A DNA stretch of 64,000 nt from Marinomonas sp. MED121 (GTDB lineage Bacteria > Pseudomonadota > Gammaproteobacteria > Pseudomonadales > Marinomonadaceae), in the NCBI RefSeq assembly GCF_000153025.1, contig NZ_CH672432.1, positions 72,826 through 136,825 of the forward strand, given 5' to 3'. Below, in pieces: positions 55,314-64,000 of the stretch. A program made the translations under genes and the position numbers. Every line of letters starts with the position of its first letter. The stretch's first letter is position 1. The notes below the pieces were generated by a model that saw only the letters and a list, made by a program, of their open reading frames with translations, was not told the origin of the DNA and ran no database searches.

Positions 55314-55850
55314 TTAAGTTTCTTTTATATCTAAAGCATAGAGATCTGCTCTGCCCATCAAACAGCCAATTTCACGTAGAACGAGCTCTATGTTAGATAA
55401 CAGCATGGTAAAAAAGCAGACAGGCATCGCCAGGTAAATCCAAGCTCTTGAAATATGAATTGATGCGGCTCTTGAACGAAAACCTCGTTCAAAAAAATCA
55501 ATTCCTAAGGTAAATAATTTAAATAGCACTAACCCAGCCAAGAGGTAGAGAGCCAGCTTTAGTACACTGGCTAACTTTGTTGGTAGGGCAAGAATCAACA
55601 TGTCTATAGCAACAAACCCACCTTTACGGTAAGCCTCACCAGCAACCACAGCCATCATCCAAATCATCAGTGCTCTGGCGGCTTCTTCTGGCCATGGCAG
55701 GGCGCTATTTAAAACATAACGAAAGAACACCTGAAGCAGAATAACGCTTATCATCAAGGCAACAAGTACCCAAGCAATATTGCGTCCAACCTTATGCAGC
55801 ATAAGGTTAAATCGACTCAGGTATTTAACTAACGGCATTAATATGACCAT
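55314..55850 (-). CDS. dctQ: TRAP transporter small permease DctQ
   Basis: A 178-residue membrane protein with four hydrophobic segments. The DctQ region FFRYVLNSALPWPEEAARALMIW is characteristic (W-EE-R after the second helix), then GGFVAIDML. It is 35 bases after the aldo/keto reductase gene and belongs to the same leftward operon. Confidence 0.92.
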   Translation of the reverse strand: MVILMPLVKYLSRFNLMLHKVGRNIAWVLVALMISVILLQVFFRYVLNSALPWPEEAARALMIWMMAVVAGEAYRKGGFVAIDMLILALPTKLASVLKLALYLLAGLVLFKLFTLGIDFFERGFRSRAASIHISRAWIYLAMPVCFFTMLLSNIELVLREIGCLMGRADLYALDIKET

Positions 55851-55885
55851 TTGCTTCTCCCAGTAATCATCTTAAACTCGTTTGC

Positions 55886-56788
55886 TTATGGCACTTCCTG
55901 TCCTTCAGCAGCAGTCCAAAGTTCAAACCAAGTTTCTCGATCAATTTCAACATTTAAGGCATCTGATAAATGCTTAATACGTTCAGGGTTATTGGTGCCT
56001 ACAACAGGTAAAATGTTAGCAGGATGAGCTAATAACCAAGCTAGAGCGATATGATCAATACTGGTATTTTGAGCATCACAGATACGTTTAAAGATAGGTG
56101 CTAAACGCTCTGTTGCAGCAGAATTTTTAAATAATTCGCCACCGGCTAGTGGTGACCAAGCCATTGGCGTAATATCATCCGTTTGCATTGCCGATAAGGA
56201 GCCATCAACAAAGCCTTGACGATTAAGCAGGCTCATTTCAATTTGATTTGTCAGTAGCGGATGTTTCATGTGCTTTTGGATCAACTTCCAATCCCAAGGT
56301 GTAAAATTAGAAACACCAACGCCGCGCACTTTGCCGCTATCAATGAGAGAATCGAGGGTAGAGGCGGTTTCTTTCGCATCCATAAAGGGATCAGGGCGGT
56401 GAATTAGCAGTAGATCCAGGTAGTCAGTTGCCAAATTAGTTAGGCTTTGCTCGACACTTGTTTGTATATAGTGTGCGCTGGTATCGTAAAACTTCACTCT
56501 ACGTTGTGGGAATTTTTCAGATAATAGAGCAATATCGCATTTTGATATTAGCTGAATCTTCTCTCTTAAAGCCGTATCATTTTTTATAGCATTACCAAAA
56601 ATCGCTTCGCAGCGATAATCCCCATAGATATCAGCATGGTCAAAACTGGTAATCCCTTGCGCTAAACACAGATCAATTTTTTCTCTAACATGTGCGCTTG
56701 AGGTATCTTCTGCATCATCTAAACGCCATGCACCGTATACCAAACGGCTTAATTCAATCTCTGACTGACCCATTGTTATTTTTTTCAT
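55886..56788 (-). CDS. Aldo/keto reductase
   Basis: A 300-residue TIM-barrel NADPH-dependent oxidoreductase, YdhF-like. Catalytic residues appear in SFDHADIYGDY (Asp and Tyr), the lysine in LISKCDIAL and histidine in LLLIHRPDP. NADPH-site signature TNNPERIKHL lies in the C-terminal part. It heads the TRAP operon, which suggests a sugar or sugar acid as substrate. The 308-base gap upstream is shared with gntR. Confidence 0.88.
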   Translation of the reverse strand: MKKITMGQSEIELSRLVYGAWRLDDAEDTSSAHVREKIDLCLAQGITSFDHADIYGDYRCEAIFGNAIKNDTALREKIQLISKCDIALLSEKFPQRRVKFYDTSAHYIQTSVEQSLTNLATDYLDLLLIHRPDPFMDAKETASTLDSLIDSGKVRGVGVSNFTPWDWKLIQKHMKHPLLTNQIEMSLLNRQGFVDGSLSAMQTDDITPMAWSPLAGGELFKNSAATERLAPIFKRICDAQNTSIDHIALAWLLAHPANILPVVGTNNPERIKHLSDALNVEIDRETWFELWTAAEGQEVP

Positions 56789-56899
56789 TGTCTAACTCAC
56801 CCTAAAACACTTTGCTCAAACAAAACGGTTAATGATTCTGTTACTTAAACTGGTGCTCTGACCACTAGAAGAAAACTGAATCAAGATAACTTGTATATT

Positions 56900-56914
56900 T
56901 ACACTATCAGTGTA
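56900..56914. promoter_or_regulatory. Palindrome 1 in the AKR/gntR divergent region
   Basis: TACACT-ATC-AGTGTA, a perfect 6-3-6 palindrome in the gap between the divergent operons. A likely GntR-type operator. Confidence 0.5.
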
Positions 56915-56973
56915 TTCTAATGATGTAAATCAATAGTAAATGAATTTTATATCTTTTTAGCTTTTTTAAGATA

Positions 56974-56988
56974 ACTCTAATATAGAGT
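56974..56988. promoter_or_regulatory. Palindrome 2 in the AKR/gntR divergent region
   Basis: ACTCTA-ATA-TAGAGT, a second perfect 6-3-6 palindrome, 74 bases from the first. Its sequence differs from palindrome 1, so they may not bind the same protein. Confidence 0.4.
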
Positions 56989-57096
56989 CACTATATTTAG
57001 CTTTTAATACAGTTACTTTTTAAATGTGCCTAAGCTTTCTTAAGCCGCATGAGTCTGTAAAATAGAGGTGAAATCACTTCCTTATGGAGCGAATGC

Positions 57097-57816
57097 GTGA
57101 AAGATAAAAAAACAAAAAAGAAACTGCCTCTATATATTCAAATTGGAGAGCTATTACATAGGGAAATTGCAGCGGGTCATTGGCAAGCAGGTGAACGTTT
57201 ACCTGTTGAAGCAGAGCTTGCGGTTAAGCTAGGTGTTGCGGTGGGTACTTTACGAAAATCCCTTGCCAAGCTTGAAGCTGATGGATTACTTGAAAGACGA
57301 CAAGGTTCGGGGACTTATGTAAAGCGTGCTCCAGGTGGACGTGCGATTTATCAATTTTTTCATTTAGAGCTTTTAGAAGGTGGTGGTGCACCCAGCGCCG
57401 ACACTCTGAGTCTTGAGCTTGATGTCAATAATAGCGTTAATTCACAGCTTAGAATCGAGCAAGTCAATGCATCAACTTGGTGTATTAAGCGCTTACGTTA
57501 TTTAAATCGTGAATTAGTTGCTGCAGAGCAAATCTGGTTTAGTCAAAAACATGCCAACAGTCTTTCCTTAGACGATTTACACGAATCACTTTATTTACAT
57601 TATCGAGAGAATTTTTCTTTCTGGATAAGTCGTGTTGAAGATGAAATTGATTGCGCACCTATCCCTGATTGGGTTGCAGATAGCCTTCAACTGAACAAAG
57701 ATCAGATCTTGCCAAGGGTGCAAAGAAGAGGCTGGTCAAACGAGGATAATATAGAGGAATATTCCTTAACCTGGTTTGACCCGAGTAAATGCCGCTACTT
57801 TGCCCGTTGGCGTTAA
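57097..57816 (+). CDS. GntR-family regulator (HutC/UTRA type)
   Basis: A 239-residue regulator. The winged helix is at about 10-75 (LPLYIQIGELLHREIAAGHW, PVEAELAVKLGVAVGTLRKSLAKLEADGLLERRQGSGTYV). The UTRA ligand-binding domain follows (RLRYLNRELVAAEQIWFSQKH). It uses a GTG start. It is the first gene of a rightward unit with a Gfo/Idh/MocA gene 27 bases on, and it probably represses the divergent TRAP operon. Confidence 0.9.
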   Translation: MKDKKTKKKLPLYIQIGELLHREIAAGHWQAGERLPVEAELAVKLGVAVGTLRKSLAKLEADGLLERRQGSGTYVKRAPGGRAIYQFFHLELLEGGGAPSADTLSLELDVNNSVNSQLRIEQVNASTWCIKRLRYLNRELVAAEQIWFSQKHANSLSLDDLHESLYLHYRENFSFWISRVEDEIDCAPIPDWVADSLQLNKDQILPRVQRRGWSNEDNIEEYSLTWFDPSKCRYFARWR

Positions 57817-57843
57817 TACAACTAAAAATAAGAGGTAAAGAAA

Positions 57844-58971
57844 ATGAGCAAAAGCGTACGTTATGGCATGTTAGGTTGCGGAATGATGGGTCAAGAGCAC
57901 CTTAATAACATTGCTTTAATTGAGGGGGCAGAAGTCGTCGCAATTATCGAGCCTGACCTTGAAATGAGAGCAAGATGTACGCAAATCACCCCTAATGCTG
58001 CCTTTTATGACTCGCTTGAAGAGATGCTCGCAGCGGATTTAAACTTGGGTGCTATAGTCGTTGCTACGCCTAACTATCAGCATGCTGATCAGCTTCTTTA
58101 TCTATTTGAACACACGCAACTACCAATTCTGATCGAAAAACCCATTATTACCCAGATTGACCAAATTGAAGCGATTCAGCTAGCTGCACAAAAACATCCA
58201 GCCCCTGTTTGGGTGGCAATGGAATATCGTTACATGCCGCCTGTTGCGCAACTAAGAAAACAATTGGATGCTGATGATATCGGTGATATGAAAATGCTCA
58301 GTATCAGAGAGCATCGATTCCCATTTTTAGAAAAAGTACAAGATTGGAATCGTTTTAATCACAAAACAGGTGGCACATTGGTTGAAAAGTGCTGTCATTT
58401 TTTTGACCTTATGCGCTTACTAACTCAGTCAGAAGTGACCCGTGTTTATGCTTCTACTGGACAAGATGTGAATCACCTTACAGAAACGTATGAGGGTCAA
58501 CAGCCTGATATTATCGATAATGCCTTTGTGGTCTTGGATTTTAAAAATGGTAAACGAGCGAACCTTGACTTAAATATGTTTGCAGAAGGTTCTCGTTATC
58601 AAGAAGAAATTTGCGCAATAGGTGAAAAGGCAAAAATTGAATGTTTTGTTCCTGGACCTGGCCGATTCTGGCCCGTTGAGACCTTAGGTGATGCACCTAT
58701 CCCTAAAGTGGTTTTGAGCCCAAGACATCCTAAAGGTCCCATTGAAGCAGATATTCCTGTCGACGATACCTTATTAGCCGCTGGCGATCATAATGGCTCA
58801 ACCTTTTATCAGCACTTAGGCTTCTATAAAGCCATCACACAAGGTGAAAAAGTTGAGGTGAGTATTGAAGACGGCCTTAAAGCGGTTGTGATTGGCCTCG
58901 CTGCTCAGCATTCTGCCAACACAGGTCAAGCCGTTAAAATCACCGATGATGGCTATTCTTTCGTAAAATAA
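57844..58971 (+). CDS. Gfo/Idh/MocA-family oxidoreductase
   Basis: A 375-residue NAD(P)-dependent dehydrogenase. The Rossmann loop GMLGCGMMGQEH is at the start and the EKP motif in LPILIEKPIITQ. The C-terminal half (from about 130) is an alpha/beta domain with MEYRYMPPVAQL and TGGTLVEKCCHFFDLMR. Members oxidise sugars, inositol or sugar acids. Cotranscription with gntR links it to the TRAP system; a carbohydrate pathway is likely but its substrate is not known. Confidence 0.9.
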   Translation: MSKSVRYGMLGCGMMGQEHLNNIALIEGAEVVAIIEPDLEMRARCTQITPNAAFYDSLEEMLAADLNLGAIVVATPNYQHADQLLYLFEHTQLPILIEKPIITQIDQIEAIQLAAQKHPAPVWVAMEYRYMPPVAQLRKQLDADDIGDMKMLSIREHRFPFLEKVQDWNRFNHKTGGTLVEKCCHFFDLMRLLTQSEVTRVYASTGQDVNHLTETYEGQQPDIIDNAFVVLDFKNGKRANLDLNMFAEGSRYQEEICAIGEKAKIECFVPGPGRFWPVETLGDAPIPKVVLSPRHPKGPIEADIPVDDTLLAAGDHNGSTFYQHLGFYKAITQGEKVEVSIEDGLKAVVIGLAAQHSANTGQAVKITDDGYSFVK

Positions 58972-59143
58972 TTTTGTAATTAATTTAATTTAAATCAATT
59001 AGTTGAATGAATTAAGGGGAAATTTTAAGTTTAATTCATTCACCATTGATTTACTTTTTATTCTTTTCGGATTAGAGTTTTAATAAATGATCTACTATTG
59101 ATTTATATATTAAATATAAGAAATCTAATAATTGGGAGTTAAG

Positions 59144-60124
59144 ATGAGTGTGGTGATAGGTAAACTAGCAGAACAAAAACAAGTAGACGGTTTAGACTTT
59201 CCACTGTTGGTCATACCCAATGAAGAGCTGAAAAATGCATCTAAAGCTGCCTTCTTAAATTGGATTAGCGAAAATAAAGCAGAACTGCATCAGCGATTAA
59301 TTGATCATGGCGCTATTTTGTTACGAGGCTTTCCTCTAGAGAGTGCCGCTGAATTTGAGCAAATGTTAGATAATACGGATTATATCAATATGCCGTATGT
59401 AGGCGGAGCAGCACCAAGAGAGCAAGTGACAGCCTCAAGAATTGTGACGGCAAATGAATCTCCGGCAACTGAAAAAATCCCATTCCACCATGAGATGGCG
59501 CAAGTTCCTACGCCACCAGGTTATATTTTCTTTTATTGTGAAACAGCATCACCAAAAGGCGGAGCCACCTCAATTCTTCACTCTGGCGAAATCTGTAAAT
59601 CCTTGTTTGATCTAAACCCAAACTTTGCTAAGAAAATTGAACAAGATGGTGTTCGATACGTTAGGGTAATGCCAGCAGTAACAGATAACACGTCTGCCAT
59701 TGGCCGCTCTTGGAAAGATACTTTTCAAGTCAGTACTAAAGAAGAGGCGGAAGCAAAAATGCAGGAAGCGGGTATGAGTTGGGAATGGCTAGAAAATGGG
59801 GATGTAAGGACTCAAACCAAAACACTTTCTGCGATTCGTTTTGATGAAGAAACCGAGCAAAAAGTCTTTTTCAATTCAGTTGTTGCGGTTTATACGGGCT
59901 GGAATGATAGTCGTAATAGCGGCAAAACGGCAGTTGAAACAGGCCTAGGTGAGTTGATGGATGATGCAACAATTCAAGCTTTAGTCGCGCAAATGGATGA
60001 TAAGTGCGTAAACTTTAAATGGCAAAATGGTGATGTTCTTTGGGTCAATAATCATACGGTTTTGCATGCTAGACAACCTTTTGAAGGGGATCGTCGTATC
60101 CTTGCTTCTATCTCATTTAAATAA
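59144..60124 (+). CDS. TauD/SyrP-type Fe(II)/2-oxoglutarate dioxygenase
   Basis: A 326-residue TauD-family oxygenase from ATG 59144 (GGGAG upstream; a TTG at 59132 is rejected). Iron ligands: H115 and E117 in PFHHEMAQ (HxE instead of HxD) and distal H308 in NNHTVLHARQPF, with arginine R317 or R318 for 2-oxoglutarate. The HxE and the PPGYIFFYCETAS, GGATSILHSGEI blocks are as in SyrP- and clavaminate-synthase-like hydroxylases of peptide natural products. It is 173 bases downstream of the dehydrogenase gene, perhaps separate. Confidence 0.85.
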   Translation: MSVVIGKLAEQKQVDGLDFPLLVIPNEELKNASKAAFLNWISENKAELHQRLIDHGAILLRGFPLESAAEFEQMLDNTDYINMPYVGGAAPREQVTASRIVTANESPATEKIPFHHEMAQVPTPPGYIFFYCETASPKGGATSILHSGEICKSLFDLNPNFAKKIEQDGVRYVRVMPAVTDNTSAIGRSWKDTFQVSTKEEAEAKMQEAGMSWEWLENGDVRTQTKTLSAIRFDEETEQKVFFNSVVAVYTGWNDSRNSGKTAVETGLGELMDDATIQALVAQMDDKCVNFKWQNGDVLWVNNHTVLHARQPFEGDRRILASISFK

Positions 60125-60134
60125 GCTTATCTAG

Positions 60135-60161
60135 CGCCGCCCTTAATTTAGGGTGGCGTTT
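60135..60161 (+). terminator. Terminator after TauD-like gene
   Basis: CGCCGCCCT and AGGGTGGCG pair (one G-T) over a six-base loop, followed by TTT. It is 10 bases after the stop. Confidence 0.75.
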
Positions 60162-60265
60162 AAGCCTGTTATCTTCAATGTGTGTGCTTGTCAGCTGACA
60201 CAATGCTTTAATTTCAATTCTTTGTTTGCCGCTTACTTCCAACCCCATTTCGATTCCTTGTCTTG

Positions 60266-61207
60266 CTAGAATTGAGAGCCTTTTCGCTTGAAGGGAAATT
60301 GAAACAACCTCACAAACTGTGCAATAAAACTTAAGGTGCCAAAGGCAAAAACATAAGGTGTGTTTTTATTTGGTTTAGTTAAAGACTTTTTCCATATTTT
60401 CCTAACAGTAGGGTAAGACAAGTCTCCCATGACATGCAAAGGGGAGCGCCAACACTGGGCTACTGTAATACCAAATTCACTGTCCATTGTTTCTATTCCA
60501 TGCCACCAGAAAGGAGGGATGTAAAGCGCATCTCCTGGGGTAACTTCTGCAATGATGGGCTTTAGTTTATCTTTGGCAGAAGCGGTAAAAACATTCTTAT
60601 TGGCTAAATAAGCATCCGTTGTAAAGATATCGTGCACTAGCTGGTCAGTGATTTTATCCGGCGGTAAAAGACCCACCTTTTTACTGCCTTTGACTTGGCA
60701 CATGAGTGTTTCGTCAACAAAATGATAATGCCATCCTGTACCGGCTTTCTTATAAAAAAATGCACGACTAGAAGGATAAGCGATTGGCTTAGGTGGGTTT
60801 GGCATGAAGTGAAATCCTTGCATATCATCCCTTAAGACATCATAGGGAGGGCGCTCAAGTAGCAAAGAGGGAGCACTAATAATGTCAGGCGATTTATCAA
60901 GGAGCAAATCAAGGATATGGCTAAAAGGCTGTTTCGTTTCGTCTTTAACCATGTTCTTTTCATCGTCATAATTCATGTGAGGATAAAAATTTGACAGATT
61001 ATCACCGCATTGCTCTTTTAAGTAGGCTTCATTTTGCCATTTCTTTATTGCTGGCCAATGAGATACCGCATTCTTGATTAAGCAAGGTTTGTTGATGGAG
61101 ACAAAATTACTATAAAAAGAGGATTTAGTGAGCACTTCAGCATCCACACACATCACTTTTTCAGCGGCATCCATACCTGGAATATTGCTAAGTATTTGTT
61201 CTTCCAT
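60266..61207 (-). CDS. Cupin-like (JmjC/FIH-type) hydroxylase with atypical metal motif
   Basis: A 313-residue protein of the cupin_8/JmjC class of Fe(II)/2-oxoglutarate hydroxylases. The N-terminal INKPCLIKNAVSHWPAIKKW is typical. The core reads WHYHFVDETLMCQVKGSKKVGLLPP at 159-183, and distal H236 is in IPPFWWHGIE. The usual first motif HxD is H160-Y-H162 here, with D165 three residues later. A hydrophobic C-terminal end (YVFAFGTLSFIAQFVRLFQF) may attach it to the membrane. It is convergent with the TauD-like gene and divergent from an MFS gene. Confidence 0.8.
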   Translation of the reverse strand: MEEQILSNIPGMDAAEKVMCVDAEVLTKSSFYSNFVSINKPCLIKNAVSHWPAIKKWQNEAYLKEQCGDNLSNFYPHMNYDDEKNMVKDETKQPFSHILDLLLDKSPDIISAPSLLLERPPYDVLRDDMQGFHFMPNPPKPIAYPSSRAFFYKKAGTGWHYHFVDETLMCQVKGSKKVGLLPPDKITDQLVHDIFTTDAYLANKNVFTASAKDKLKPIIAEVTPGDALYIPPFWWHGIETMDSEFGITVAQCWRSPLHVMGDLSYPTVRKIWKKSLTKPNKNTPYVFAFGTLSFIAQFVRLFQFPFKRKGSQF

Positions 61208-61351
61208 GATTGTTTTACCTTTGGCTCAGCCAGTAATTTGATATCCAATGAATCACATTTTTGTTATAAGTTAATAATCTTTATATCATTAATGGTTTTT
61301 GAAAAAATTATTTTTTTGTAATCAAAAAGAAATAAAACATAAGGTTTATGG

Positions 61352-62608
61352 ATGAATCGAATTCAGTTTAGCCATTATTATGGACTTCTATTAGGCTTGT
61401 TCTTTCTCGGTCAGTTCTTAGTGCTTCCTATTCTAACCCCCTTATTTATTGCAATGGGGGTCAGCATTAAAGAAATAGGCATCATTATGGCGGTGATGGG
61501 AGTGACCGTTATTATCCTTGAAATGCCAACCGGTGGATTAGCGGATCAAATTGGTCGAAAAAAACTCTTTATCATTTCACTTGCTTTAAATGCCGCTTCA
61601 TTACTTATTTTGTGTCTCCTGCCCAGTGTTATCGGTGCCATTGTCAGCATGATATTTTGGGGAGCGGGTATTTCAATGAGTTCAGGGACGATTACCGCTT
61701 GGTTTGTTGAAACCTTCAATGCCAAAAAAGATCAAATCGACCTTCAACAAGGCTTTGCCATCATTGCTTTTCGTACCAATCTTATGGGGGCAACAGGTGC
61801 TTTATTATGCTCCCTTGTTGTATTTTTAGGCATAACATTTGAATTTGAAGAGATAGATGTGTATCGCATTATTCTTTTAGGGGGAGCCCTGTGTTATGCA
61901 TTGGTGATTGCCATTTCAATTGTTTGGGTACAGGAAGAGAAACGCTTTGATGCGGTTTTTAAGCAGAGCTTCACCGAGTTACCAAAACAAATCAAAACAG
62001 GTGTCCTAGCCATTTGTCATCCCATTCTTTGGCGCATTCTAATGACAGGGTTATTGGCGATTCCTCTTGCCAGTGCCATCGAAAAATTCTGGCAAGTTGA
62101 ATTTACTCATTTAACGCAAGCCGACCCATTGCCTTGGTTTTTTGGTCTTGTATTTGCTATCACCTTGTTCCTTGGCAGCATAGCAGCAAAAGTGACTAAT
62201 CACTTATGTCGCCTGCTCAAACAGCAAATGGGGAAAGTACTTTTTATTGGCCTTGTTTGTCAGTTAGTGTCCGTCATCGCCTTGACTATGTCTGATTCAA
62301 TTACCTACTTTATTTTGTTTTTTATCGCATTTGATTTCTCTTTGGAATTAGGTGTATCAGCCAGAAATCACCTGATTGCCAATGCGACCCAAGACAAGGT
62401 GAGATCGACAGTAGACTCGATTATGTCGTTTATTTCTCGATTAGGGGGTGTTTTTGGCACTTTGCTATGTGCCTTAGGGGCATCTTATTTAGGCTTAACC
62501 AACACATGGTTAGTGGGCGCTGCTATCGCAGGCTTTGCCGGTTTGATCTTTTTAAGTCAGGCCTTAAATCACACTGATGATGCAAGTCTTATCAAGCTAG
62601 CTGATTAA
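61352..62608 (+). CDS. MFS transporter
   Basis: A 418-residue carrier with about 12 membrane segments and the MFS signature GGLADQIGRKKLFIISL after the second helix. The role as exporter of a product made by the surrounding genes is an inference from position. It is divergent from the cupin-like gene, and its stop overlaps the convergent ATP-grasp gene by 4 bases. Confidence 0.88.
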   Translation: MNRIQFSHYYGLLLGLFFLGQFLVLPILTPLFIAMGVSIKEIGIIMAVMGVTVIILEMPTGGLADQIGRKKLFIISLALNAASLLILCLLPSVIGAIVSMIFWGAGISMSSGTITAWFVETFNAKKDQIDLQQGFAIIAFRTNLMGATGALLCSLVVFLGITFEFEEIDVYRIILLGGALCYALVIAISIVWVQEEKRFDAVFKQSFTELPKQIKTGVLAICHPILWRILMTGLLAIPLASAIEKFWQVEFTHLTQADPLPWFFGLVFAITLFLGSIAAKVTNHLCRLLKQQMGKVLFIGLVCQLVSVIALTMSDSITYFILFFIAFDFSLELGVSARNHLIANATQDKVRSTVDSIMSFISRLGGVFGTLLCALGASYLGLTNTWLVGAAIAGFAGLIFLSQALNHTDDASLIKLAD

Positions 62609-63939
62609 TTTAGACGTCGTCTTATAACGCCAACAGCCGCATTTTTGCTCGCGTTAATGACACCCTCGCCAGATAATGATTGCCTGACAGTGCCGCCGCC
62701 AAACACACCATTAACATTAAAAACACCCAGTACACAGGGTTTATCAGATTCAATAAAGTGCCCTTGTGCTGTCATAGCAATGAGATTTACCTTTGTTGAG
62801 ATAACTCTTTTTTGAAGAATAAAAAGCGTGTCTTTTGTTTCTAAGCAGGTTTTAACCTGCTCTTGCCAGTGTGTATTACTCATTTCCCATTGGCAGACTA
62901 CACCTTGACCGCCGTATCCAATTGCAGGCTTTAAAACCCAATCGTTTGCGTTAAGCTTTTGCTGATATTGTTGAGCTTCTTTATTCTCTTTTAAAAACAC
63001 ACTGTCAGGGATGAGTTCATTGATGACCTTAACTTGATATGGCTCAAGCTGAGTAAGTGTGGCTTCTTGCTTGAGTAAGGCTAGGATAGCTTTACTCATA
63101 AAAAGCTCGCTCAATAGATCAATGATGGGATAAATACGCTTTGTTTCTACCCCATTAAGATAGGTTTGATAGGATTCCTTAGCGCGAACAAGGTCTATCG
63201 CACCAAACACTTCAAAGCAAAGAATGTCTCCGGTGTGCTCATCTAACACTGTTTTTAATTGCGTGTGCGTAATGGCATTAACATCCCGTTTTAGCGTCTT
63301 GGATAGGGTTAGGGCGACACTGTTGGCAATTAAAGGGCTGTCTTTATAAATTGACTCATCATCTACCACTAACAAAAGAGGATTATTAAGCTTGGCTAGC
63401 TTGTTTTGGATAAAGAGGCTGATTTCAGTAAAAGGATTATCCCAAGTTTCGATTACATTAAGACTGGGTTCTTTAGTATTTTCCTTATCTAGGGTTTCGT
63501 CATAAATTTTTTGTACTTCTTCATAAGCAAAACCACCTAACGCACCGCCTGTGTTTAATTCTAAAATTTTCAATCCATCTTGAGTATTTATTAAATCCCA
63601 ACGACAAGGGGTGATTGTGTCTAAATTAAGGCGTGCGTAATCGGCAAAAAACGATTGAAGTGTTTCGTCGTAAAAACCAACCTTGTGAGAAAACTGCTTA
63701 AAATCACCTTTGAATAACAATTCAGGGAGGTTTTTAATTATTTCTAACAATTGATTAAAGCTTTTATTGTAATCATTAACATCCTTATCCATGAACTCAT
63801 AAGGCGTTAAAACTAAACTCCAATCCGGCCGGGTAAATCTATTGATTGCGCCAATGTTTCTTATATCATCAGCAACATCATCAGAATCAGGGTTTTCATC
63901 AAAAAAAGTGAACCAAAAATGCTCTTTTAAATTTTTCAC
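62605..63939 (-). CDS. Circularly permuted ATP-grasp ligase, glutathionylspermidine-synthase-like
   Basis: A 444-residue ATP-grasp protein. Visible motifs are RWDLINTQDGLKILELNTGG (113-132; D115, E127, N129), SKAILALLKQE (282-292), WVLKPAIGYGGQGVV (334-348; K337 and a glycine loop), FILQKRV (373-379) and VFGGGTVRQSLSGEGVINAS (412-431). The order matches circularly permuted ATP-grasp enzymes such as glutathionylspermidine synthase, which join a carboxylate to an amine using ATP. Alone it cannot tell the substrate. Its 5' end lies 61 bases from the window end. Confidence 0.8.
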   Translation of the reverse strand: MKNLKEHFWFTFFDENPDSDDVADDIRNIGAINRFTRPDWSLVLTPYEFMDKDVNDYNKSFNQLLEIIKNLPELLFKGDFKQFSHKVGFYDETLQSFFADYARLNLDTITPCRWDLINTQDGLKILELNTGGALGGFAYEEVQKIYDETLDKENTKEPSLNVIETWDNPFTEISLFIQNKLAKLNNPLLLVVDDESIYKDSPLIANSVALTLSKTLKRDVNAITHTQLKTVLDEHTGDILCFEVFGAIDLVRAKESYQTYLNGVETKRIYPIIDLLSELFMSKAILALLKQEATLTQLEPYQVKVINELIPDSVFLKENKEAQQYQQKLNANDWVLKPAIGYGGQGVVCQWEMSNTHWQEQVKTCLETKDTLFILQKRVISTKVNLIAMTAQGHFIESDKPCVLGVFNVNGVFGGGTVRQSLSGEGVINASKNAAVGVIRRRLN

Positions 63940-64000
63940 TCACACTTTCCTTAATGCACAAGAATAAAATATCAAAGGGATTAATTACTAACAATAACTT

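Overview
The window is an AT-rich stretch of gammaproteobacterial chromosome, nearly fully coding and almost entirely housekeeping. Several gene orders recall Pseudomonas and Oceanospirillales relatives: lpxH-ppiB opposite glnS-cysS, topA with two small genes next to lexA, gpsA-DUF4389-sixA, prmB-aroC and dusA-tal. With the AT-rich bases, TRAP transport and tRNA-hydroxylase MiaE, this suggests a marine Oceanospirillales-type bacterium such as Marinomonas or a relative. Genus cannot be decided from the sequence alone. I saw no rRNA, tRNA, CRISPR array, prophage or intact insertion sequence.

Layout. 0-10 kb: a partial kinase-like gene, miaE, lpxH, ppiB, the queuosine genes queE and queC, a MarR-GNAT fusion regulator with azlCD, then glnS and cysS. 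10-20 kb: a universal stress protein, topA, two small genes, then lexA and dinG divergent over two tandem SOS boxes, and rhlB. 20-28 kb: selO interrupted by one in-frame TAA, gpsA-DUF4389-sixA, a hydrolase, a KfrA-like DNA-binding coiled-coil protein, prmB and aroC. 28-34 kb: glutathione peroxidase, an MFS carrier, a DUF1127 gene with a small upstream ORF and three tandem hairpins behind it, yaeQ, a dienelactone hydrolase and a YHYH lipoprotein pair. 34-43 kb: a YgjP-like peptidase, the ynjBCD ABC transporter, an aspartoacylase-like enzyme and a UvrD-like helicase. 43-52 kb: a GNAT, a DUF1842 protein, an M3-type peptidase, an Asp/Glu racemase, tal, dusA, an esterase and small ORFs.

52-64 kb is the most accessory part. 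It has ribH (type 2) behind an FMN riboswitch, an aldo/keto reductase-TRAP operon facing a GntR regulator and a Gfo/Idh/MocA dehydrogenase, then four genes that look like a small specialised-metabolism locus: a TauD/SyrP-type dioxygenase, a cupin/JmjC-type hydroxylase with an atypical metal motif, an MFS carrier and a circularly permuted ATP-grasp ligase. This last group, running to the window edge, is the best candidate for an undescribed system. Its product and even its unity are inference.

All family assignments were made by reading motifs and lengths; no database search was run. Coordinates of small sites were counted by hand.
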